Shown here one piece after another: positions 56,983 through 64,000 of a stretch of DNA of 64,000 nt (its first letter is position 1; each line of letters begins with the position of its first letter). The notes under the pieces were generated by a model. It was given only the letters and a program-made list of their open reading frames with translations. It did not search any database and was not told where the DNA came from. The position numbers were made by a program, and so were the translations under genes. Origin of the DNA: Deltaproteobacteria bacterium (GTDB taxonomy: Bacteria; Desulfobacterota; Binatia; Binatales; Binataceae). Where the stretch lies: assembly GCA_021831785.1 (NCBI GenBank), contig JAKBMB010000016.1, positions 1-64,000 of the forward strand, given 5' to 3'.

Positions 56983-58349
56983 AGTCCGGCCAGGCTCCGA
57001 CTTCCCACACCGACCTCGAGCTCGCCCAATGGGCGCTCGAGCGCGCCCGCGCGCGCGGCGCGAGCGCCGCCGAAGTCCTCACCTTGACCGCCGAAGCGCT
57101 GAGCGCCGGGGTTCGTCTGGGTGAGGTCGAAAAGCTCAAAAGCTCGCGCGAGCGGCGTATCGGTCTGCGCGTTTTCACCGGAAGTTCGAGCGCCTGCGCC
57201 TCGACCGCGGAGCTTTCGTCAGACGGGCTTGAGCGTTTCATCGAGGAGACAATCGCGCTTGCTCGGGTAACGGCCCGCGACCCATGGTCCGGCCTGCCGG
57301 CGCCCGAGTTGCATCCGCGCGAGGTTCCCGAACTCAACCTCGAAGACACGACGCATCGCGTGATCGGGGCGGAAGGCGCCCTTGACATGGCGCGCCGCGC
57401 CGAGCAGGCGGCGCTGTCCTCGGACCCTTCGATAACTAATTCGGAGGGCGCCGAATTCAGCTCCGGATGGCATCGCCTAACGTTCGTCAACAGCCAGGGC
57501 TTCTCCGCGGCCTACAATGCCACGTCGTATAGCCTGGTCGTAACCCCGATCGCCCAGGCGGGCGGCTCGATGCAGCGCGACTATTGGTACAGCGCCGCCC
57601 GCCGTTACGAGCTGCTCAAGGCGCCGGAAGAGGTCGGCCTTATCGCCGGCCGGCGCGCCCGAAGGCGTCTGGGAGCCCGCAAAATACCCACGCGCCGGGC
57701 TCCGATTATCTTCGACTCCGAGACCGCGGGCAGCCTGCTCGGCGCTGTAACCGCGGCGGCGTGCGGTCATGCGCTCTATACCGGCGCCTCGTTCCTCAAG
57801 GACAGGCTCGGCACTCGCATCGCCGCGCCCTCGGTTGACCTGATCGACGACCCCACGATCGTCGGCGCCTTGGGCTCTAAGCCGTTCGACGGCGAGGGCG
57901 CAGCCTCGCGCCGCAAGACGCTGATTGCGCAGGGCGAGCTCAAGAGCTACCTGCTCGATTCGTATTCCGCTCGCAAGCTCGGTCTTGCGAGCACCGGCAA
58001 CGCCTCGCGCGGCATCGGCAGTCCTCCGAGCGCCGCGCCAACCAACCTCTATCTCGAACCCGGCCCTCAGTCGCCGGAAGAGATTATCCGCTCGGTCAAA
58101 AGCGGACTCCTGGTGACCGAGATGATCGGTTTCGGAATCAATCTGGTGACCGGCGACTACTCGCGCGGCGCGGCCGGATTTTGGATCGAGGACGGCGAGC
58201 TAGCCTATCCGGTCGAAGAGATCACGATCGCCGGCAACCTTGCGCAGATGATGCGCGACGTCGAGATGATCGGCAACGATCTCGAATGGCGCTCCTCGGT
58301 CGCCTCGCCGACGATCAAGATTGCCGAAATGACGATCGCCGGCGCTTAA
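56979..58349 (+). CDS. tldE: TldE/PmbA metalloprotease partner subunit
   Basis: 456 aa, homologous to TldD but without the HExxxH zinc site, as expected of the partner subunit. RRAPIIFDSETAGSLLGAV, SKPFDGEGAASRRKTLI and TNLYLEPGPQSPEEIIRSV are family signatures. It starts at the ATGA overlap with tldD, giving translational coupling and equal amounts. The next gene begins 7 nt downstream. No peptide precursor gene was recognised nearby. Confidence 0.93.
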   Translation: MKSGQAPTSHTDLELAQWALERARARGASAAEVLTLTAEALSAGVRLGEVEKLKSSRERRIGLRVFTGSSSACASTAELSSDGLERFIEETIALARVTARDPWSGLPAPELHPREVPELNLEDTTHRVIGAEGALDMARRAEQAALSSDPSITNSEGAEFSSGWHRLTFVNSQGFSAAYNATSYSLVVTPIAQAGGSMQRDYWYSAARRYELLKAPEEVGLIAGRRARRRLGARKIPTRRAPIIFDSETAGSLLGAVTAAACGHALYTGASFLKDRLGTRIAAPSVDLIDDPTIVGALGSKPFDGEGAASRRKTLIAQGELKSYLLDSYSARKLGLASTGNASRGIGSPPSAAPTNLYLEPGPQSPEEIIRSVKSGLLVTEMIGFGINLVTGDYSRGAAGFWIEDGELAYPVEEITIAGNLAQMMRDVEMIGNDLEWRSSVASPTIKIAEMTIAGA

Positions 58350-58356
58350 TCGGCGA

Positions 58357-58653
58357 ATGCCGCGATTGCGGCGTCGGCGCCGCGCAAGCGCCTTCCTTCT
58401 AGCTCTGCTCAGTGCAGCGATGGCCGCATGCCGCCGGGGCCTGCCCGACGCCCAAAGCTACGGCGCGCGCCTTTACGCTGCGCGTTGCGGCCAGTGTCAT
58501 TCAGCCTATGACCCGGCCTCGCTGACCGCGCCGATGTGGCAGGTGCAGGTGGAGGCGATGGAAGCGAGGATGCGGCAGGCTAGGCTGCCCGAGCTAACCG
58601 ACGCGGAACGCCAAGCGATCCTTGACTACCTCGAGCAGCACGCGCAGCGCTGA
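58357..58653 (+). CDS. Small c-type cytochrome, possibly lipid-anchored
   Basis: 98 aa. A basic start is followed by a hydrophobic segment (ASAFLLALLSAAMAAC) ending at Cys25, which may be a lipobox. The heme-attachment site AARCGQCHSAYDP holds Cys44, Cys47 and His48. A Met-rich stretch (MEARMRQARLPELTDAE) likely supplies the axial Met, and the end is the usual ILDYLEQHA helix. It starts 7 nt after tldE and may be co-transcribed, which is an odd partner for a cytoplasmic protease. Confidence 0.78.
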   Translation: MPRLRRRRRASAFLLALLSAAMAACRRGLPDAQSYGARLYAARCGQCHSAYDPASLTAPMWQVQVEAMEARMRQARLPELTDAERQAILDYLEQHAQR

Positions 58654-59693
58654 CAAACACGCGCCAGCTTTACTCCGCTGGTGGCCAATCAATCATTCGT
58701 CGCGCCGCCGCTATGATTCGCGTCCTTTGCTAGGGCTCGAAATGGCTGGAGGAACTGAGCGGCACGAAGCTGGGGCAAAGCCACCCACACAACGCAGAAC
58801 TCTGGATATCTTCTAAGCACGCTCGCTGCCGAGTCACCGAATAGCTTGTCGCGCGTCAGCAACGCGGTAAATTTATCATTGATCACAGCTTCCACCGAAT
58901 CGCCCTTACGGAGCGTATTTCACCCGCGAGCTTCAGCAGAGTCAGCCTCGACACCGATTCCCTCAATTAACCCTGAAGCGAAAATGAATCTTAGTGGGGC
59001 GGGCCGCGGTGCCCGCCCGTGCCCAGCGCGGGCAGGGCCGCCCGCGCCACCGAGGCCCGCGGACCGGGCAACCTCCAACGCACCAAAAACCCGCAAGCCG
59101 GTCCTCTGCCTTTGGAGCATGCCGCAGGCATAGGGCGCGGACTTCCGAGTCTTCATCGATGAAGTTACTTTCGCTTCAGAGTTAATTGGCCTATGCGAGG
59201 CTGCTAACTCGCAGCTACCGCCCCGCTCATGACTTCGGCAGGCCGTGCGCCTTTCCTTTTCGCTGGGATTGCTCGCTTCGCTCGGAGCCTGTGAATTTTT
59301 GGCAGGCTGCCGATTCATTGGTCGCGCGAGCGTGGCGCCCGCGCATCATGGCGGGCACGGCGGCCCGCCCTACTACTCAAAAATTCACAAACTCTCGGAA
59401 TGCCAGTGCGGGGGTGCGCAGCGGCGCCGTTCATCGTGGTTGCGAGCTTTTTCAGTTTGTCATGCTGAGCCCCGCAAGTATTGCGAGCGGGGCAAAGAAT
59501 CCCGGCGATGCTTGTTCGCGCTCGTCAGAGCCGGCTACTTGATCTCCAGGGAATTGGCGAAAAAAATTCACGTCCACTCGGCCTGTTCGAGTCGGCGCTT
59601 TTAGCTGATGTCTCTAAGTTGGGGGCTGGAGCCTGAGAGCGGCAGCGATGGTAGACTGGGGGTGAGTAGTTCGCAACCTGACGGGGTGAAACC
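58654..59693. other. Long intergenic region with GC-rich inverted repeats
   Basis: About 1,040 bp. Apart from a PIN-like relic at 58.7-58.9 kb, no gene is supported. There are GC-rich hairpin-prone stretches (around 59000-59060 and 59335-59380) like the dispersed non-coding repeats elsewhere in the window. Confidence 0.45.
58689..58916 (-). pseudogene. N-terminally truncated PIN-like (DUF5615-type) toxin remnant
   Basis: The minus-strand frame reads TALLTRDKLFGDSAASVLRR then YPEFCVVWVALPQLRAAQF. This resembles the C-terminal half of DUF5615/PIN-like toxins (the xLTRDxxFG motif and the following VVxLP strand). The N-terminal half with the first Asp (xxDEN) is absent, and a stop lies just upstream in frame. 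No antitoxin is next to it. Confidence 0.4.
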
Positions 59694-61439
59694 GTGATTA
59701 GGTACGAGGACTTCGAAAGCGCAATCGGGCTCAACTGGTACGAAGTCGATCCCAACTTGCAGCAGTTGATGCACCGGCTGCTTAAGCCCGCGGATCTCGA
59801 ATGGTGCGAGCCGGAGCTGCGCCGGATCGGGGCGCTTATCGGCGGGCCGATCGCGGCGCGCGCGGAAGTCACCGACAAGAACCCGCCGCGGCTGGTCAAG
59901 TTCGACCGCTCGGGCGAGCAGGTCGACGAAATCGTGCACCATCCGGGGGCGGTCGCGACCAAGCGCGACGTCTGGGAGTCCGGGATCGCCGGCCCGCGTC
60001 TGCGCCGCGAGGCTGCGCGCCGCGGGCGCCACTATCCGGAGCTGATGGCGACCGCGCTCAACTTTATGCTGTCGCAGGCGGAGACCGGAATGTTGTGCGC
60101 GACCGGGATGACCAGCGGCGTGCTCGCGCTGGTGCGCCGCTTTGCGCCGCCCGAGGTCCGCGATGAGCTGCTCGCCAAGCTCACCGCCGAGCGCTTCGAC
60201 GAGGCGTGGGACGGCGCGATGTTCATGACCGAACGCAGCGGCGGCTCCGACCTATCGACGCTGACCACCGTCGCGCGCCGCGACGGCGACCGCTGGCTGC
60301 TCAACGGCTCGAAGTGGTTTTGCTCCAACGTTGACGCCGGCGCGATCGCGACGCTGGCGCGGCCCGAGGGCGCGCCGCAGGGACTGCGCGGCGTGGCGCT
60401 GTTTCTGGTGCCCAGATGGCGCAGCGACGGAACGCGCAACGCCATCGTCGTGCGCCGCCTCAAGGACAAGCTCGGCACCCGCGCCGTGCCCACCGCCGAG
60501 GCGGACTTCGTTGACGCCGAGGCCTACCTGCTCGCCGGCGAGCGCGCCGACGCGCCGGCGGCGCTCGACGGGCGCGGGATCAACCGGATGATGGAGATGG
60601 TGAACAGCTCGCGCCACGGCGTCGCCGTGATGGGGCTGGGAATCATGCGGCGCAGCTTTCTGGAGTCGGCGATCTTCGCCGCCCATCGCGCCGCCTTCGG
60701 CCGGCGCCTGGAGGAGCTGCCGATGATGCGTCAGACGCTGGTCGAGATGGTCGTTGAGCTCGAAGCGGCCGCGGCGCTGGTGTTTGCCGCTGGCGGCGAA
60801 GGCGCGCTCGCGCGGCTATTGGTGCCGTTGGCCAAGCTGCGCGCCACGCGCGGCGGGCTGAGGTTGGCCTCCCAAGCGGTCGAGGTGCACGGCGGCAACG
60901 GCTATATCGAAGACTGGCCGGTCGCGCGCCAACTGCGCGACGCGCAATGCCACACGATCTGGGAAGGCACCGAGAACATCATATGTCTTGACGTGATGCG
61001 CGCGCTGCGCGACGAACAGGTGCTCGACGCGGCCTTCGGCGCGCTCGGCGCGCGCACCGGTGACGGCGTCGCCATGCTCGACCGCTCGCGCGAGCGTCTT
61101 TTGCGCGCGCAAGGCGAAATCCGCGAAGCGCTGATGTTTCTGTCGCGGGCAGAACGGGATCTCGCGCAGTTGCGGGCGCGCGCCTTCGCCAACTACTTGG
61201 CCGACGCGGTCGAGGCGGCGCTGCTGCTCGAAGAGGCCGAATGGGAGATGGAACACCGCGGCAATGCGCGCAAGGCGCTGATCGCCCACCTCTACGTGCA
61301 ATCGCATCTGGCCAACGACGCACCGCTGCGCGGAATCTGCTCCGCCGACCGCGCGACGCTGGAGCTGTTCGAGCCGCTGACCCGCTACGGCGAGGTTTCC
61401 CCCGCGCGCGCGCAGACGCTCATCGCGCAGGCGCCTTAG
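59694..61439 (+). CDS. AidB-like acyl-CoA dehydrogenase
   Basis: Flavoprotein of 581 aa, longer than ordinary acyl-CoA dehydrogenases and of AidB size. Central FAD-contacting motifs are FMTERSGGSDLSTLTTVAR and LNGSKWFCSN. The C-terminal domain has QAVEVHGGNGYIEDWPVARQ and CHTIWEGTENIICLDVMRAL. AidB-type enzymes are linked to the alkylation-damage response, but many act on unknown acyl-CoAs. The start GTG 59694 has GGTGA four nt upstream. Stands alone. Confidence 0.87.
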   Translation: MIRYEDFESAIGLNWYEVDPNLQQLMHRLLKPADLEWCEPELRRIGALIGGPIAARAEVTDKNPPRLVKFDRSGEQVDEIVHHPGAVATKRDVWESGIAGPRLRREAARRGRHYPELMATALNFMLSQAETGMLCATGMTSGVLALVRRFAPPEVRDELLAKLTAERFDEAWDGAMFMTERSGGSDLSTLTTVARRDGDRWLLNGSKWFCSNVDAGAIATLARPEGAPQGLRGVALFLVPRWRSDGTRNAIVVRRLKDKLGTRAVPTAEADFVDAEAYLLAGERADAPAALDGRGINRMMEMVNSSRHGVAVMGLGIMRRSFLESAIFAAHRAAFGRRLEELPMMRQTLVEMVVELEAAAALVFAAGGEGALARLLVPLAKLRATRGGLRLASQAVEVHGGNGYIEDWPVARQLRDAQCHTIWEGTENIICLDVMRALRDEQVLDAAFGALGARTGDGVAMLDRSRERLLRAQGEIREALMFLSRAERDLAQLRARAFANYLADAVEAALLLEEAEWEMEHRGNARKALIAHLYVQSHLANDAPLRGICSADRATLELFEPLTRYGEVSPARAQTLIAQAP

Positions 61440-61491
61440 CGGCGCCCGCGACCCGCGCATCGCGCCGATCAAAGCGCCGCGGAAAAGAGGC

Positions 61492-61785
61492 TTACCCCGG
61501 CGCCGTGGCGCTCTGCGCGCTCTTGTGCAACCGACGCCAAAGACGAGACACCTTGCGCGAGGCCGCCCGCCGATGGACTACGCCCTTGCTGGCACCCTTG
61601 TTCAGCTCGCGGGTCGCAGCTCTGACCGCCTGTTCGGCGGCCTGCGCATCGCCCTTGCCGATTGCGTCCAGCGCCAAGTTAACGGCATGACGGACGCGGC
61701 TTTTGTGCGCCTTGTTGCGCGCCTCGCGCTTGAGGTTTTGTCGCTGGCGCTTAAGCGCCGACGGATGGAACGGAACGTGTGGCAT
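61492..61785 (-). CDS. rpsT: 30S ribosomal protein S20
   Basis: 97 aa, basic and helical throughout: SALKRQRQNLKREARNKAHK then SRVRHAVNLALDAIGKGDAQ and GVVHRRAASRKVSRL, the S20 hallmark end. It binds 16S rRNA early in 30S assembly. Convergent with the acyl-CoA dehydrogenase gene. Confidence 0.94.
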   Translation of the reverse strand: MPHVPFHPSALKRQRQNLKREARNKAHKSRVRHAVNLALDAIGKGDAQAAEQAVRAATRELNKGASKGVVHRRAASRKVSRLWRRLHKSAQSATAPG

Positions 61786-61886
61786 ATCTCGCCTTTTTAG
61801 CAGCCCAATCGCGCGCGATCAACCAAGCCGCAATCGGCAGGAGGCGGCTCAACAACCTATCGCCGCGTCGAACGTGGTCAACAAAG

Positions 61887-62702
61887 TCACAATCGGCCAG
61901 GCGCGTGCGGCGGCGCGAACTTAGGCTTGCGCGCGATTACCGCCGCCGTGCGCTGAATGAAATGGAGCCTGCCGTGGTCGTAGTACGGATGAGCGCCGCT
62001 TAAGTCGCTGCGTGCGTCCCTCGACAGCAGTTGTCTTACGCGGCGCGCTCGCGCCATAGGCGTCCCGGCGTTCGCCATCCAGGTTTCCATCTCCGGCGTG
62101 AGACAGCCGAAGTATAAGTCCTCTATCTCAAGCCCGCATGCGGCGAACATCGCGACCAGCTCGCCTAACGAGAGCGAGCGCATATGCGACGGGTCGCGCA
62201 GCCGTTCAATATGGTTCAGATAAGCCGCTCGACTCGGATGCTCGCCGCCGATTAGGTCCTCGACCACTACCATGCCCCCCGGGCGGCATACGCGGCTCAT
62301 CTCGATGAGCACCTGCCGCGGGTGCTCAAAATGGTGAAACGCGAACCGGCAGACTACGGCGTCGAATTCGCCGGGCGCAAAGCGTGTTCGCTCGGCGTCT
62401 CCGCTTTCGAAGCGCGCGTTGTCCAGCCGGCGGCGGGACCGAATCTTCTCGGCTTGCGCGAGCTGCGCCTGGGTTAGGTCCAGCCCGATAACCTCGCGAC
62501 ATACCCGCGCCAAGGCCATCGCTACGTGGCCCGGTCCGGTCGCCACTTCAAGTACTCTGGCCTCGGGCGCGGGTTTAATGGCCCGAACCAAACGCTTGAT
62601 GCGCTGCGGGTCCGTGATCGATGGATTAACCGCGTAAACCGGGGCCTGCTTGGTAAACTCTTGTCGAATTACCGCCTTATGAGCGCGGCCGGCAGAAGCC
62701 AT
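61887..62702 (-). CDS. Class I SAM-dependent methyltransferase (UbiE/COQ5-like)
   Basis: 271 aa. Motif I is RVLEVATGPGHVAMAL (residues 49-64), followed by the acidic VIGLDLTQAQL and post-motif GEFDAVVCRFAFHHFEHP. The N-terminus VIRQEFTKQAPVYAVNPSIT resembles the UbiE branch. The substrate is unknown. Confidence 0.82.
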   Translation of the reverse strand: MASAGRAHKAVIRQEFTKQAPVYAVNPSITDPQRIKRLVRAIKPAPEARVLEVATGPGHVAMALARVCREVIGLDLTQAQLAQAEKIRSRRRLDNARFESGDAERTRFAPGEFDAVVCRFAFHHFEHPRQVLIEMSRVCRPGGMVVVEDLIGGEHPSRAAYLNHIERLRDPSHMRSLSLGELVAMFAACGLEIEDLYFGCLTPEMETWMANAGTPMARARRVRQLLSRDARSDLSGAHPYYDHGRLHFIQRTAAVIARKPKFAPPHAPGRL

Positions 62703-62812
62703 AATCTAATCTTTCTCACGCAAGCCGTCTGCGCAACCCACTCTAGAGGTCGGCGGCAAGCGCGTAAAGGCGAGTAAGCGTTGCGCCCGATTGAGAGGCA
62801 GGCCAAACGCTC

Positions 62813-63640
62813 CTAGGGTTCGCTGCGTGCGCGGTTTGCGGCCAGGCGCTGTTTGGCCTCCTGCCAGAGCTCTTCGATCTGCCGCGGGCTTAGCTGATTG
62901 AGCGCGAGCCGGCGCTGGTCCGCCAGCCGCTCCAGCTCGGTGAATCGCGCGACGAACTTATCGCAAGCGCGGCGCAGCGTCTGTTCAGCGCTGGCCCCGA
63001 GAAAGCGCGGCGCGTTGGCTAGCGCCAGAAGCGCGTCGCCGAGCTCTTCGTCGGCGTCCTTGAGCTCGCCGCGCGCAAAAACGGCCTCGGCTTCGTCGAG
63101 CTCCTCGCGCGTCTTGGCCAGCACCGCGCGCAGGTCCGGCCAATCCATTCCGGCCACGCGCGCTCGTCGGCCGAGTTTTTCCGCGCGCAGCACCGCGGGC
63201 AGTCCGCCGGCGCCGTCGCCCAAGGCCGATCCCGCGCCGGCCTGTTTGCGTTCCTCGCGCTTGATCGCGTCCCACTGACGCACGACTTCTTCGGCGCTGT
63301 CGAGCGGCTCGGCGCCGTAGACGTGCGGATGGCGGCGGATGAGCTTCTCGCGCGCCTGCGAAAGCAACTCCGCGAGCGTGAACAGACCGCGCTCCTCCGC
63401 GACCACGGCATGAAAAACTATCTGGGCCAGCAAGTCGCCGAGCTCCTCGCTCACCGCGTCCGGCCTGCCGCCGGCGATCGCCTCGCAAGCCTCGTACGCC
63501 TCTTCGACGAGATAGCGCGCGAGCGTCTCAAGCGTCTGCTCACGGTCCCAAGGACATTGCCGGCGAAGCTCGCCGACGGTCTTGACCAGTTCGGCGAACA
63601 ACTCGCCGGTCGGCCGCTTCTCGCGCCCATCCTCACTCAT
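62813..63640 (-). CDS. mazG: Nucleoside triphosphate pyrophosphohydrolase MazG
   Basis: 275 aa with two MazG domains. The first has the EExxE...ExxD metal site: Glu46, Glu47 and Glu50 in YLVEEAYEACEA, Glu66 and Asp69 in VSEELGDLLAQIVFHA. The second has LDEAEAVFARGELKDADEEL. It hydrolyses non-canonical or surplus NTPs to NMP and pyrophosphate (house-cleaning). It lies upstream of the methyltransferase on the same strand. Confidence 0.93.
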   Translation of the reverse strand: MSEDGREKRPTGELFAELVKTVGELRRQCPWDREQTLETLARYLVEEAYEACEAIAGGRPDAVSEELGDLLAQIVFHAVVAEERGLFTLAELLSQAREKLIRRHPHVYGAEPLDSAEEVVRQWDAIKREERKQAGAGSALGDGAGGLPAVLRAEKLGRRARVAGMDWPDLRAVLAKTREELDEAEAVFARGELKDADEELGDALLALANAPRFLGASAEQTLRRACDKFVARFTELERLADQRRLALNQLSPRQIEELWQEAKQRLAANRARSEP

Positions 63641-64000
63641 GGGCCAAACTTACTCGCCGGCTGCGCCCGGCGCCAGATGGAGACGAACGATCGAGCGTCT
63701 GTTGAAGCAAGCCCGCTCAAGTTCGCGGCGGTATCCAGCGCTCCTCGCGCGCAGAGCGCGAGCAACCGTCCTGGCACCGCATAGCGCCGGTGAAAGCAAA
63801 TTGAGAGCCTCCAAGGCGCCGTCGCAAAAAGCGATCACCACGCAAAGGTCCTTGGGCCGCGCGCTCAATGGCGGTCCGGACCAACCTGACCCTTTGAGTC
63901 CATTTCGCGCGCGCCCGTATAGTATCAATCTCATGCTCCTGACCGATCGAGCCTAGGCTTGGCCGGCCGGCGGGACATGGCAAGATCTTATTGTCGGACC
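63641..64000. other. Window end, no supported gene
   Basis: About 360 bp upstream of mazG. Short open frames on both strands show nothing recognisable, and a gene running off the edge is not apparent. Confidence 0.35.

Noticed and set aside
58920-59318. 132-codon minus-strand frame in the long gap after the cytochrome gene
   Set aside because: Crosses GC-rich inverted repeats and has no protein-like pattern. Probably repeat-derived non-coding DNA.

Overview
The window is GC-rich chromosomal DNA from a diderm bacterium. It encodes Kdo synthesis and activation (kdsA, kdsB), a TonB-dependent receptor, periplasmic penicillin-binding and L,D-transpeptidase enzymes, and several Sec signal peptides. 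The mix of a lanthanide-type methanol dehydrogenase (XoxF), a transaldolase-phosphoglucose isomerase fusion, a urea ABC transporter, dispersed GC-rich palindromes and many hypothetical genes fits an uncultivated methylotroph-like lineage such as Binatota (Desulfobacterota_B) or Methylomirabilota. This placement is an inference from gene content. No rRNA, tRNA or CRISPR array was recognised.

Layout. 1-6 kb (minus): periplasmic PQQ oxidation block: sorbosone/sugar dehydrogenase, quinone oxidoreductase, xoxF and xoxJ. 6.3-6.65 kb: a small exported protein broken at a homopolymer. 7-12.2 kb (minus): tal-pgi and tkt (pentose phosphate pathway). 12.8-14 kb: a DadA-like FAD oxidoreductase behind a good promoter with a palindromic operator. 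13.93-16.39 kb: a 2.4-kb cassette bounded by a perfect 77-bp direct repeat of the 3' end of that oxidoreductase. It carries two overlapping genes, an HD-domain phosphohydrolase (SAMHD1/YwfO-like) and a YwgA-like protein. This is the most interesting element in the window. 16.6-19.9 kb: kdsB-pyrG-kdsA. 20.3-23.2 kb: a small CxxC protein and a TonB-dependent receptor. 23.7-28.5 kb: urtABCDE. 28.5-30.3 kb (minus): a fused two-domain ABC permease.

30.9-35.2 kb: small lipoprotein, ABM-domain protein, DUF2231 protein, a VapBC45-like toxin-antitoxin pair of lower GC, and a MOSC protein. 35.4-38.6 kb (minus): ahcY, metK and an HPr-like protein. 39.4-48.2 kb: GT4 glycosyltransferase, MFS transporter, MBL-fold hydrolase, glycogen-debranching-type glucosidase, small basic protein and APC permease. 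48.4-49.9 kb: small membrane protein, a truncated FHA gene beside an IS-like end, and an L,D-transpeptidase. 50-55.2 kb: flavin reductase, GT2, TPR protein, D-Ala-D-Ala carboxypeptidase and an internally duplicated membrane protein. 55.5-58.7 kb: tldD-tldE and a small c-type cytochrome. 59.7-63.6 kb: AidB-like acyl-CoA dehydrogenase, rpsT, a methyltransferase and mazG.

Most of the window is housekeeping and central metabolism. Accessory signs are concentrated at the 77-bp-repeat cassette, the VapBC45-like pair, the FHA/IS remnant near 48.9 kb, the PIN-like relic near 58.7 kb and the palindromic repeats near 20 and 30.4 kb.
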